DNA from: a bacterium
Lineage (GTDB): Bacteria; Deinococcota; Deinococci; Deinococcales; Deinococcaceae
DNA: 64,000 bases
Direction of reading: 5' to 3'
NCBI GenBank assembly: GCA_021810505.1
Contig: JAJZIR010000001.1
Span: forward strand, 124,001 to 188,000
The notes under the pieces are model-generated. The model had not been told where the DNA came from. It did not search any database and was given only the letters and a program-made list of their open reading frames with translations. Below are positions 26,947-35,338 of this stretch, one piece after another. Both the position numbers and the translations under genes were made by a program. How positions within the stretch are numbered: the first letter of the stretch is position 1; every line of letters begins with the position of its first letter.

Positions 26947-27723
26947 ATGCAACAGAGCGCGCAGTATCGCCTCGAGCTGCGGGAAGTCGGCAAGCGCTTC
27001 GGATCGGTGGTGGCGTTGGAGAGCGTCAGCTTCGGGGTTAGGCCCGGTGAGGTGGTAGGGCTGCTCGGGGACAACGGCGCTGGCAAGTCGACTACCGTCA
27101 AGATCGTCACCGGTTACCACCGTCCCAGCTCTGGCGAGCTGTACTGGGAGGGGCGGCCGGTCGCCATCCACTCTCCGGAACAAGCCCGCGCTATCGGTAT
27201 CCAGACGGTCTACCAGGACCTGGCGCTGGTGGATAGCCTGAGCATCGCCCGCAACTTTTTCCTGGGAGCCGAGCCGGTCCGGCGCTGGGGCCCTTTTCAC
27301 CTACTGGCCATCCGCGAGATGCAGCAGCGCACCTCCCTCATGCTGCGGGAGATCGGGATCAAGGACCTCAACCCCGCCACCCCGGTCGGCGCCCTCTCCG
27401 GAGGTGAGCGCCAAGCTGTCGCCATCGGCCGTAGCTACTACTTCGGCGGGCAGCTGCTCATCCTGGACGAACCCACCGCCGCGCTCTCGGTCAAGCAGAC
27501 CCGCAAGGTGTTCGAGCTGGTGGCTGAGCTGAAGGCTAGGGGTACCTCGGTGCTGGTCATCGAGCACAATATGTTCCACGCCCACCAGATCTGCGACCGC
27601 CTGATCGTGATCCGCCAGGGTCGGGTCTTCGGCGACTACCGTAAGGAAGATCTCAGCGTCCTTCAGCTGGAAGAGATCCTCGCCGGAGCCGAGCTGGGCT
27701 CTCCGGCTCCGGCCTGGAGCTGA
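26947..27723 (+). CDS. Sugar/polyol ABC transporter ATPase (short, single-domain)
   Basis: A 258-residue ATPase with Walker A LLGDNGAGKSTTVKI (near residue 39), Q-loop IQTVYQDLALVDSL, signature LSGGERQAVAIGRSYYF (near 150), Walker B LLILDEPTAALS and H-loop VIEHN. Only one nucleotide-binding domain is present, unlike the 500-residue tandem RbsA/MglA type, so it must work as a dimer, as in the FrcA group. It follows the permease by 10 bases and precedes iolG by two. Confidence 0.9.
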   Translation: MQQSAQYRLELREVGKRFGSVVALESVSFGVRPGEVVGLLGDNGAGKSTTVKIVTGYHRPSSGELYWEGRPVAIHSPEQARAIGIQTVYQDLALVDSLSIARNFFLGAEPVRRWGPFHLLAIREMQQRTSLMLREIGIKDLNPATPVGALSGGERQAVAIGRSYYFGGQLLILDEPTAALSVKQTRKVFELVAELKARGTSVLVIEHNMFHAHQICDRLIVIRQGRVFGDYRKEDLSVLQLEEILAGAELGSPAPAWS

Positions 27724-27725
27724 GC

Positions 27726-28736
27726 GTGCAGCCTCTGGGCCTCGCGCTGGTCGGTGCCGGCCGCATGGGCCAGGTACACGCCAGGGCCCTGGCCGCACTT
27801 CTTGGCGTCGATCTGCTCTGGGTGATCGATCCCCGCCCGGAGGCTGCGCGGGCCCTGGCTGCTTCCCTGGGGGCTGAGGCTAGCGGCGATTTGCAGCGCG
27901 CTCTCAGCGATCCCCGAGTCGGCGGCGTGGTGGTTGCGACTCCTACCCCCGATCACGCCGCCACGGGGGCGGCGGTGGCCCGCGCTGGCAAGCCCTTGTT
28001 CTTGGAGAAACCCATCGCCCAGGACCTGGAGGCCGGGCGGCAGCTGGTGCGAGCTGTCCAAGAGGCCGGTGTCCCTGCCCAGGTGGGTTTCCAGCGCCGC
28101 TTCGACCCCGCCTACCTCAGGGCCAAGTCGCACCTCACCCAGGGCCGCCTGGGGCGGTTGTGGACTTTCCGGGCGGTGGGGCGTGATCCCGGCCCCATCC
28201 CCCTGGCCTTCCTGCGCAGCAGCGGCGGGGTGTTCCTGGACATGGCTATCCACGACCTGGACACCGCCCGCTGGCTGATGGGCGAGGTAGCGGAGGTGCG
28301 GGCGATCGGCGGGGCCGTCGCCGATCCGGCGCTGGCCGAGTACGGCCTAGCCGACACCGCCGTCGCCACCCTGCGCTTCCTGAGCGGGGCGCTGGGAACG
28401 GTTGAGGTCTCTTGGCGCAACGCCTACGGCTACGAGGTGCGCGCTGAGGTGGTGGGGGAGCGGGGTAAGCTCAGCTTGGAGGTGGACCGTAGCCCAGAGC
28501 TCAACCTCTACGACGCTACCGGTGGACACTTCGAGCGCCCCTCCGGCTTTGAGGCGCGCTTCGAGCGCGCCTACCAGGCCGAGCTGGCTGCTTTCGTGGA
28601 TGGAATCCGGCGCGGTGCGCCCCTGAGCCCGGATCCGGTGGACGCTCTAGCCAGCTTGGAGCTGGCTTTGGCCGCTCAACGGGCTCTGGAGACCGGAGAA
28701 GCGGTGGCGCTGACGCCGCCTGAGAGAGGAGCATGA
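27726..28736 (+). CDS. iolG: Inositol 2-dehydrogenase-like oxidoreductase (Gfo/Idh/MocA), copy 1
   Basis: A 336-residue NAD(P)-dependent dehydrogenase. The Rossmann motif is LVGAGRMGQVHARAL, the catalytic-lysine motif EKPIAQDLEAG lies near residue 93, and FLDMAIHDLDTARWLMGEV (near 173) carries the active-site Asp/His pair of inositol dehydrogenases. In this operon it probably oxidises myo-inositol to scyllo-inosose. A second relative lies at 34328. The GTG start follows the ATPase stop, and its end overlaps iolD by 4 bases. Confidence 0.85.
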   Translation: MQPLGLALVGAGRMGQVHARALAALLGVDLLWVIDPRPEAARALAASLGAEASGDLQRALSDPRVGGVVVATPTPDHAATGAAVARAGKPLFLEKPIAQDLEAGRQLVRAVQEAGVPAQVGFQRRFDPAYLRAKSHLTQGRLGRLWTFRAVGRDPGPIPLAFLRSSGGVFLDMAIHDLDTARWLMGEVAEVRAIGGAVADPALAEYGLADTAVATLRFLSGALGTVEVSWRNAYGYEVRAEVVGERGKLSLEVDRSPELNLYDATGGHFERPSGFEARFERAYQAELAAFVDGIRRGAPLSPDPVDALASLELALAAQRALETGEAVALTPPERGA

Positions 28737-30622
28737 ACGTGCGCATGACCACTGCCCAGGCCCTGGTACGCTACCTGGCTGCGCAGCACAGCGAGCAGGA
28801 CGGGGTCCAGCAGAGGCTGATCCCCGGGGTTTGGGCCATCTTCGGTCACGGCAACGTGGGTGGGCTGGGTCAAGCCTTGGAGGAGTGGGGAGCTCGGCTG
28901 GACCTGCCCACCTACCGCCCGCAGAACGAGCAGGCCATGGTGCACCTGGCCGCGGCCTACGCCAAGCACCGCCGGAGGCGGGCGACTTTCGCCTGCACCG
29001 CCTCGATCGGCCCGGGCTCGCTCAACATGCTCACTGCAGCGGCCGGGGCTACCATCAACCGGCTTCCGGTACTGCTGCTCCCTTCAGACTACTTCGCCAA
29101 CCGCGTCCCCGACCCAGTACTGCAGCAGCTCGAGGACGGCAGCCAGCACGACTCGAGCGTCAACGACGCCTTCCGGCCGGTCAGCCGTTTCTTCAGCCGG
29201 ATCTCCAGGCCCGAGCAGCTGCTCTCGGCTTTGCCCCAGGCCATGCGGGTGCTCACCGATCCGGCCGATACCGGCTGCGCGGTGCTCAGCCTACCTGAGG
29301 ACGTGCAGGTCGAGGCCTGGGACTGGCCCGAGGAGTTCTTCCTCCCCAACTGCTGGCATCTGCGCCGGCCGCCTCCGGAGGCCTCCCAGCTGGCCCAGGC
29401 GGCAGCCTGGATCGCCCACTCCGAGCGGCCGCTGCTGCTGGCCGGAGGAGGAGTGCGCTACTCCGAGGCCGAGGCGGCGCTGCTCCAGCTGGCCGAGCGT
29501 TTCGGCATCCCGGTCTGCGAGTCCCAGGCTGGTCGGGGAGCGCTGCCTTGGAACCATCCCCTGAACCTGGGTCCTCTGGGGGCCAACGGCGGCTCGGCCG
29601 CCAACCAGCTGGCCAGGGAGACCGACTTGCTGATCAGCGTAGGCTGCCGGCTGGGGGATTTCGTCACCGCCTCCAAGTCAGCTCTCCAGAACCCGCAGCT
29701 GCGGGTCATCAATATCAACGTCGCCGCTCAGGACGCGGTCAAGCTGCAGGGGCTGCCCCTGTTGGCTGACGCCCGCGAGGGCCTCCGCGCTCTGGCCGGC
29801 GCTCTGGGACCTGCTTGGGCGGGGACTTCTGCTACCTACCGCGCCGAGTGCGCAGCGCTGAAGGCCGAGTGGGACGGGCAGGTACAGGCCCTGCGCGCGC
29901 CCGCTGGCCAGACCCTGACCCAGAGCGAGGTGATCGGCTTGGTCAACGCCGCCTTCGGAGGCGGGGCCACGGTGGTCTGCGCCGCCGGCAGTATGCCCGG
30001 AGACCTCTTGAAGCTCTGGCGCCCGGAGGATCCCCTAGCCTACCACGTCGAGTACGGCTTCTCCTGCATGGGTTATGAGATTCCGGCTGGACTCGGTGTC
30101 GCGCTGGCCGATCCGGGGCGCGAGGTGGTGGTGATGGTCGGGGACGGCAGCTACCTGATGCTCAACTCCGAGTTGGTCACGGCGGTCGCCGAGCACCTCA
30201 AGCTCACGGTGGTGGTGGTGGACAACCACGGTTTCGGCTCCATCCTGGGCTTGCAGCGCTCGCTGGGCTCACCCTCTTTCAACAACGAGCTGCGTTACCG
30301 GACAGCCGAGGGCCGGCTCTCGGGAGACCCCGTGCCGGTGGACTTCGCCGCCCACGCCCGCTCGCTGGGGGCCTGGGCGGCGAGCGCAGGCACCCGCGAG
30401 CAGCTCGCCGCCGCCCTCGAGGAGGCCAGGCGCCAGGGTGGGGTCAGCGTGGTGGCGGTCCGGGTGGGTCAGGGGCGCCCACTGCCTTCCTGGGGTTGGT
30501 GGGACGTCCCGGTGGCCGAGCACTCCGGCCAGAGCGAGGTGCAGCGGGCTAGGGAGCGCTACCTGCAGGAGCGGGCGCGCCAGCGCCCCTACCTGCCCCC
30601 GGCTGGGGAGGTAGACCGATGA
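28733..30622 (+). CDS. iolD: 3D-(3,5/4)-trihydroxycyclohexane-1,2-dione acylhydrolase
   Basis: Thiamine-diphosphate enzyme that opens the cyclohexane-dione ring to 5-deoxy-D-glucuronate. The 629 residues match the family. Visible are YRPQNEQAMVHLAAAYAKH (cofactor-activating Glu, near residue 65), FACTASIGPGSLNMLTAAAG (near 88) and the ThDP/Mg motif VMVGDGSYLMLNSELVTAV ending in VDNHGFGSI. The start ATG 28733 overlaps the iolG stop. With IolG, IolE and IolB it makes the upper inositol pathway complete. Confidence 0.93.
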   Translation: MNVRMTTAQALVRYLAAQHSEQDGVQQRLIPGVWAIFGHGNVGGLGQALEEWGARLDLPTYRPQNEQAMVHLAAAYAKHRRRRATFACTASIGPGSLNMLTAAAGATINRLPVLLLPSDYFANRVPDPVLQQLEDGSQHDSSVNDAFRPVSRFFSRISRPEQLLSALPQAMRVLTDPADTGCAVLSLPEDVQVEAWDWPEEFFLPNCWHLRRPPPEASQLAQAAAWIAHSERPLLLAGGGVRYSEAEAALLQLAERFGIPVCESQAGRGALPWNHPLNLGPLGANGGSAANQLARETDLLISVGCRLGDFVTASKSALQNPQLRVININVAAQDAVKLQGLPLLADAREGLRALAGALGPAWAGTSATYRAECAALKAEWDGQVQALRAPAGQTLTQSEVIGLVNAAFGGGATVVCAAGSMPGDLLKLWRPEDPLAYHVEYGFSCMGYEIPAGLGVALADPGREVVVMVGDGSYLMLNSELVTAVAEHLKLTVVVVDNHGFGSILGLQRSLGSPSFNNELRYRTAEGRLSGDPVPVDFAAHARSLGAWAASAGTREQLAAALEEARRQGGVSVVAVRVGQGRPLPSWGWWDVPVAEHSGQSEVQRARERYLQERARQRPYLPPAGEVDR

Positions 30623-31485
30623 GGATCGCCACCGCCCCGGTCAACTGGAACAACGAGGACGTGCAGCTGCGCCCCTGGGTGCCCTACCCCGAGCTGCTCC
30701 ACCAGGTGCGCGGGGCCGGTTACCAGGCCACCGAGTGGGCTAAAAGCCTCCCCAGGGACGCTCCGCGCCTGCGGGAAGACGCGGGGCGCTTGGGCTTGCG
30801 CTTCCTGGGCTCCTTCGTCGGGCTCGACTTCCGCAAGCCAGAGCTGCGCGCAACCGAGATCCAGCGGGCCCTGGACCTGGCCAGCTTCCTGAAGGAGCTG
30901 GGCTGCTCCTACCTGATCGCTGCGGACAGCGGCGATCCGCGGCGCCGCAGCTTGGCCGGGCGGGCTGAGGGTGCCGGGCTCAGCGAGCCGGAGTGGGACA
31001 GCCTGATCCGCGGTTTCGGCGAGCTGGGCCGGGCCTTGGCTGGCCAGCTGCGGCTGGTGGTGCACAACCACGTGGGCACCTACCTGGAGACTCAGCAGGA
31101 GGTGGCCCGCCTGCTGGACGGCACCGACCCCGCCCTGGTGGGTTGGTGCTTGGACTGCGGCCACCTGGCCTACGGCGGCGGTGACACCTTGGGGATGCTG
31201 GCCGACTACGGCGCCAGGGTGGAGTACGTCCACATCAAGGACCTGGACGGCGCGCTGCTGGCTCAGGCCCGCGCCCAGGGGTGGAGTTTCGAGCAGGCCC
31301 TGACCCGCTACGTCTTCGCCGAGCTCGGCAAGGGTAGCGCCCAAGTCCCCGAGGTGGTGAAGGCGCTCGCCGGGCTCGGCTATGACGGCTGGCTGGTGAT
31401 CGAGCAGGACACCACCCCAGGGGATCCCGCGGAGGTGGCCCGCCGTAACCGGGAATACTTAGAGGGGCTGCTCGGTGGGCGCTAG
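30619..31485 (+). CDS. iolE: Inosose dehydratase-like (IolE family)
   Basis: A 288-residue TIM-barrel sugar isomerase/epimerase-like protein. The N-terminus IATAPVNWNNEDV is typical of IolE (API-W-N/T-D-D). Metal-site residues appear in VHNHVGTYLETQQE, WCLDCGHLAYGGGD (near 176) and EYVHIKDLD. It should dehydrate scyllo-inosose to the trihydroxycyclohexane-dione used by IolD, which it overlaps by 4 bases. Its 3' end overlaps the next gene by 11 bases. Confidence 0.85.
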   Translation: MRIATAPVNWNNEDVQLRPWVPYPELLHQVRGAGYQATEWAKSLPRDAPRLREDAGRLGLRFLGSFVGLDFRKPELRATEIQRALDLASFLKELGCSYLIAADSGDPRRRSLAGRAEGAGLSEPEWDSLIRGFGELGRALAGQLRLVVHNHVGTYLETQQEVARLLDGTDPALVGWCLDCGHLAYGGGDTLGMLADYGARVEYVHIKDLDGALLAQARAQGWSFEQALTRYVFAELGKGSAQVPEVVKALAGLGYDGWLVIEQDTTPGDPAEVARRNREYLEGLLGGR

Positions 31486-32545
31486 GAGCTACCAGGTCGC
31501 GGTGATCCCAGGGGACGGGATCGGCCAGGAGGTGATCCCACAGGCCCTGCGGGTGCTGGAGTGGCTGGCTGCTCGGGACGGCTTCCAGCTGGCCTGCACC
31601 GCGTTTCCCTACTCCTGCCGCTACTACCTGGAACACGGCCACATGCTCCCGGAGCAGGCTTTCTCCGAGCTGCGCGGCTACCGGGCCATCCTGCTGGGGG
31701 CGATCGGAGATCCCCGCCTGCTCCCCGACCACCTCTCGCTGCGCGGCCTGCTGGTCCCGCTGCGCCAGCGCTTCGACCTCTACGTCAACCTGCGCCCAGT
31801 CAAGGCGCTGCGCGGCCTGCCCGGCCCTCTGAAGGGAGATCCCCCCTTTGACATGGTGTTCGTCCGGGAAAACTCGGAAGGCGAGTACGCCGGCATGGGC
31901 GGCAGGATCCACCAGGGGGGTCCTCACGAGGTGGCGGTCCAGACCAGCCTGTTCAGCCGCCATGGGGTGGAGCGGGTGCTGCGCTACGCCTTCGAGCTGG
32001 CCAGCCGGCGCAGCGGGCGCTTGGCCAGCGCCACCAAGTCCAACGCCATGCAGCACGCCTTCGTGTTCTGGGACGAGGTGGCCGAGGAACTCTGCCCCGC
32101 CTACCCCGGCGTGGAGCTGCGCCGCTACCACGCCGACGCCCTAGCCGCCGCCCTGGTCCAAGACCCCCTGCGCTTCGACGTGGTGGTGGCCTCCAACCTG
32201 CTCGGCGACGTGCTGACCGACCTGGCCGGCGCCCTGATGGGCAGCCTGGGGATTCCGGCTAGCGCCAACTTGAACCCCCAGGGCGGCGCGCCGCCGCTGT
32301 TCGAGCCGGTGCACGGCTCCGCTCCGGACATCGCCGGCCTGGGGGTGGCCAACCCCCTGGCCGCCTTCTGGTCGGCTAGCCTGCTGCTGGATCACCTGGG
32401 GGAGTCCCGGGCAGCCGCCGACCTGCTGGCGGCGGTGGAGGCGCTGGTGGCCAGCGGCCGGGTGCTGACCCCCGATCTGGGGGGACAGGCCAGTACCTCT
32501 CAGGTGACCGACGCCTTGCTGGCCCAGCTGGAGGTGGGGGCGTGA
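31475..32545 (+). CDS. Tartrate/D-malate dehydrogenase (decarboxylating), TtuC-like
   Basis: A 356-residue beta-decarboxylating dehydrogenase of the isopropylmalate/isocitrate family. The motifs YYLEHGHMLPEQAF, PDHLSLRGLLVPLRQRFD, VRENSEGEYAGMGGRIHQGG and LFEPVHGSAPDIAGLGVANP are those of tartrate dehydrogenase/D-malate dehydrogenase, more than of leucine-pathway LeuB. Such enzymes convert D-malate to pyruvate and CO2 with NAD. An inositol operon normally has no such gene. Here it fits a route through D-malate (see findings). The GTG 31475 start lies inside the end of iolE. Confidence 0.8.
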   Translation: MGARSYQVAVIPGDGIGQEVIPQALRVLEWLAARDGFQLACTAFPYSCRYYLEHGHMLPEQAFSELRGYRAILLGAIGDPRLLPDHLSLRGLLVPLRQRFDLYVNLRPVKALRGLPGPLKGDPPFDMVFVRENSEGEYAGMGGRIHQGGPHEVAVQTSLFSRHGVERVLRYAFELASRRSGRLASATKSNAMQHAFVFWDEVAEELCPAYPGVELRRYHADALAAALVQDPLRFDVVVASNLLGDVLTDLAGALMGSLGIPASANLNPQGGAPPLFEPVHGSAPDIAGLGVANPLAAFWSASLLLDHLGESRAAADLLAAVEALVASGRVLTPDLGGQASTSQVTDALLAQLEVGA

Positions 32546-33411
32546 GCGCGCCGGACCTCGGCCAGCTGGAGCGGTTGGCCCGCCGAGCCCGCTACCTGAG
32601 CTGCGCGGCGGTCGCCCAGGCCGGCGCCGGCCATATCGGGGGCCCGCTGTCCTGCATCGACCTGCTGGTGGCCCTGTACTTCCGGGCTATGCGGGTGCGG
32701 CCGCAGGAGCCCGATTGGCCGGAGCGCGACCGGCTGGTCCTTTCTAAAGGGCACGCAGCCATCGGCCTCTACAGCGTGCTGGCCCTGCGGGGATACTTTC
32801 CTGTCGGTGAGCTGCGCAGCTTCGACCGGGCCGGTTCCCGGCTGCAGGGTCACCCGGACATGACCAGGTTGCCAGCGCTGGACGCTTCGGCCGGCTCGCT
32901 GGGGCAGGGCCTGTCTTTCGGCCTGGGCCTGGTCCTAGCCGCCCGGCTGCGCGGCTCGTCCGCCAGGACCTTCGTGCTGCTGGGGGACGGTGAGCTGCAG
33001 GAAGGGATGGTCTGGGAAGCCCTGCACCTAGCCCCCCGCTACCGGCTGGGCCGGTTGGTCGCCCTCCTCGACGCCAACCGGCTGCAGCAGTACGGCTGGC
33101 CGGGTAGCCGCACCGAGGAGCGGCGCGACCCCTGGGAGGGCGTGCCGCTGCCGGAGATCTTCACCGCCCTGGGCTGGCAGGTCAGGGAGACCGATGGACA
33201 CGACTTTTCCCAGATCCTCGCCGCCTTGGCCGGGGTTCAGGAGGTCCCTGGGGAGGGCCCTCCCCAGCTGATTTTGGCCCACACCGTCAAGGGCAAAGGC
33301 GCGCCCTTCGCGGAAGGCCGCTACACCTGGCATTCTCAGGTTCCCAGCCAGGAGCAGCTGGAGCAACTGCGCTCCGCGCTGGAGCTGACCGAAGCGGAGG
33401 TGGCCTGGTGA
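32542..33411 (+). CDS. Transketolase, N-terminal subunit
   Basis: A 289-residue chain corresponding to the thiamine-diphosphate-binding half of transketolase: AGHIGGPLSCIDLLVALYF (near residue 29), LSKGHAAIGLYSVLALRGYF (near 69), the ThDP motif LLGDGELQEGMVWEALHLAP (near 149) and NRLQQYG. The C-terminal half is the next gene, overlapping by 4 bases, so the active enzyme is a heteromer. Split transketolases occur in carbohydrate operons, such as the sulfo-transketolase and apulose pathways, where they act on special ketoses. Confidence 0.92.
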   Translation: MSAPDLGQLERLARRARYLSCAAVAQAGAGHIGGPLSCIDLLVALYFRAMRVRPQEPDWPERDRLVLSKGHAAIGLYSVLALRGYFPVGELRSFDRAGSRLQGHPDMTRLPALDASAGSLGQGLSFGLGLVLAARLRGSSARTFVLLGDGELQEGMVWEALHLAPRYRLGRLVALLDANRLQQYGWPGSRTEERRDPWEGVPLPEIFTALGWQVRETDGHDFSQILAALAGVQEVPGEGPPQLILAHTVKGKGAPFAEGRYTWHSQVPSQEQLEQLRSALELTEAEVAW

Positions 33412-34331
33412 GCGCGCTGCGCGACGTCTGGGCCGAGACGCTGATCGAGCTGGCCGAGGACTGCCCCCACCTGTTGGTCCTGGACGGCGACTTAGCCAAC
33501 TCCACCCGGGCCGACCGCTTCGCTCTCGCCTACCCAGGGCGCTTCTTCCAGATGGGGATCGCCGAGCAGAACCTGATGGGGGTGGCTGCCGGATTGGCAC
33601 ACGGCGGCTTCATCCCCTGGCTGAGCTCCTTTGCGGTCTTTTTCACCCACCGCGCCGCCGATCCCCTGCGGATGCTGGTGGCCCAGACCGGGGCCAACGT
33701 CAAGATCGGCGCCGCCTACTCCGGCCTGCTCACCGGGTACACCGGCAAGACCCACCAAGACGTCGAGGATCTGGCGATCCTGAGGGCCATGCCGCATATG
33801 ACGGTGCTCGCCCCTATGGACGGCCCCGAGTGCCGGGAGATGACCCGCTGGGCTACCGCCCACCCGGGGCCGGTCTACCTGCGGCTGGCCCGCGACCCGG
33901 TGGAGGGCCCCGCGTTCCCCCGAGAACCGCTCAGCGGCCAGCCCCGGCTGCTCAGAGAGGGGGACGACCTGGCCTTGGTATCCACTGGCCCGCAGAGCCT
34001 GCGCTGCTGGGAGGCAGCCGAGCTGCTGGCCCGGCGCGGGATCCAAGCCAGGGTGGTCCACCTGGGCTTCCTCAAGCCCACAGATCAGCCAGCCCTGTGC
34101 GCCGCGCTGCAGGGGGTGCCTGTGGTGGTCACGGCTGAGGAGCACAGCGTGCTGGGCGGCCTGGGCGGCCTGGTAGCCGAGCTGCTCAGCGCCCAGGCGC
34201 CCAGGAGGGTCCTGCGCCTGGGCCTAGAAGACACCTTCGGCGAATCCGCCTCCAACCAGGAGCTGCTAGAGCTCCACGGTCTCTCCCCGCAGCGCATGGC
34301 GCAGCGGATCGAAAGCGAGATGCTGCGATGA
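33408..34331 (+). CDS. Transketolase, C-terminal subunit
   Basis: A 307-residue chain with the pyrimidine-binding domain (FFQMGIAEQNLMGVAAGLAH near residue 46, with the cofactor-activating Glu) and the C-terminal domain (VHLGFLKPTD, VVTAEEHSVLGGLGGLVAEL). It completes the preceding subunit. The pair differs from a normal housekeeping enzyme by being split and by sitting between a D-malate-dehydrogenase-like gene and inositol genes. It overlaps the following dehydrogenase by 4 bases. Confidence 0.92.
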   Translation: MSALRDVWAETLIELAEDCPHLLVLDGDLANSTRADRFALAYPGRFFQMGIAEQNLMGVAAGLAHGGFIPWLSSFAVFFTHRAADPLRMLVAQTGANVKIGAAYSGLLTGYTGKTHQDVEDLAILRAMPHMTVLAPMDGPECREMTRWATAHPGPVYLRLARDPVEGPAFPREPLSGQPRLLREGDDLALVSTGPQSLRCWEAAELLARRGIQARVVHLGFLKPTDQPALCAALQGVPVVVTAEEHSVLGGLGGLVAELLSAQAPRRVLRLGLEDTFGESASNQELLELHGLSPQRMAQRIESEMLR

Positions 34332-35338
34332 CGATCAAGGTGGCGCTGCTCGGCGCTGGACGGATGGGGTGCGTGCACGCCGCTCACTTGGCTGCGATGC
34401 CCGGGGTCGAGGTAGCGCTGGTCGCCGACCCCGACCCGGAAGCGGCCCGCCGGGCCGGCCAGCTGGCCCGCAGCCAGCGGGTCAGCGCTGACCCGCTGGC
34501 TGCGCTGGATGAGCCAGGTCTCGACGCGGCGCTGATCGCCACCCCTACCCCCACGCACGCAGCTTATGTCCGCCGAGCCGCTGGTCGTGGCTTGGCAGTT
34601 TTTTGCGAGAAGCCGGTAGCGCTGGACTTAGGGGAGACCTTGCAAGTCCACGAGCTGTTGCGGCGCAGCGCCCTGCCCTTTCAGATCGGCTTCCAGCGCC
34701 GCTTCGACCCGGGTTACCGCGAGGCCAAGCGGCGCCTAGAGGCGGGCCAGCTCGGCCAACTGGAGCAGTTCCGCTCGGTAGGACGCGACCCTGAGCCGCC
34801 GCCGCTGGCCTATCTCCGCGGCTCCGGCGGGATCTTCCTCGATCAGGCGGTGCACGAGTTCGATTTGGCCCGCTATCTGGTCGGCGAGGTGGAGCAGCTC
34901 CAAGCCTTCGGTGCGGTGCGGGTGGACCCCAGGATCGCCGAGCTGGGTGACGTGGATACCGCTATCACCGTGCTGCGCTTCCGGGACGGGACCCTGGGGG
35001 TGATCGAGAATTCCCGCCGGGCAGTTTACGGGTACGACGTCCGCACCGAGCTGTTCGGCTCGTTGGGCAAGCTGGTGGTGGAGGCCTTGCCTAAAACCCC
35101 GCTGCTGGCCTTCGGCGAGGGCGGCGTCGTCCAAGACCACTACTGGTTTTTCGTGGACCGCTTCAAGGAGGCGGCCAGACTGGAGCTGGAAGCTTTTTTT
35201 CTCGCGCTGCAGCAGGGGAGACCGCCCAGCCCGGACGTGGAGGACGCCCTGCAGGCGCTGCGGCTGGCTCTGGCGGCGCGCCGCAGCCAGCAAGAAGTTA
35301 GGCCGGTCTCGCTGAGCGAGATCCCAGGGGCTCCGTGA
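34328..35338 (+). CDS. Inositol dehydrogenase-like oxidoreductase (Gfo/Idh/MocA), copy 2
   Basis: A 336-residue paralogue of the enzyme at 27726, with the same length and layout: LLGAGRMGCVHAAHLA, EKPVALDLGETLQVHE and FLDQAVHEFDLARYLVGEV. The segment after the catalytic Lys (QIGFQRRFDPGYREAK) closely matches the first copy. Two copies suggest activity on different isomers or ring positions, for example scyllo- or D-chiro-inositol, or a second oxidation. It overlaps its neighbours by 4 bases on both sides. Confidence 0.82.
   Translation: MTIKVALLGAGRMGCVHAAHLAAMPGVEVALVADPDPEAARRAGQLARSQRVSADPLAALDEPGLDAALIATPTPTHAAYVRRAAGRGLAVFCEKPVALDLGETLQVHELLRRSALPFQIGFQRRFDPGYREAKRRLEAGQLGQLEQFRSVGRDPEPPPLAYLRGSGGIFLDQAVHEFDLARYLVGEVEQLQAFGAVRVDPRIAELGDVDTAITVLRFRDGTLGVIENSRRAVYGYDVRTELFGSLGKLVVEALPKTPLLAFGEGGVVQDHYWFFVDRFKEAARLELEAFFLALQQGRPPSPDVEDALQALRLALAARRSQQEVRPVSLSEIPGAP

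Noticed and set aside
32542-34331. A sulfoquinovose (sulfo-transketolase) or apiose operon
   Set aside because: No SQ isomerase, sulfosugar reductase, or apulose kinase genes are present; IolB, IolD, IolE and two IolG-like enzymes point to inositol.
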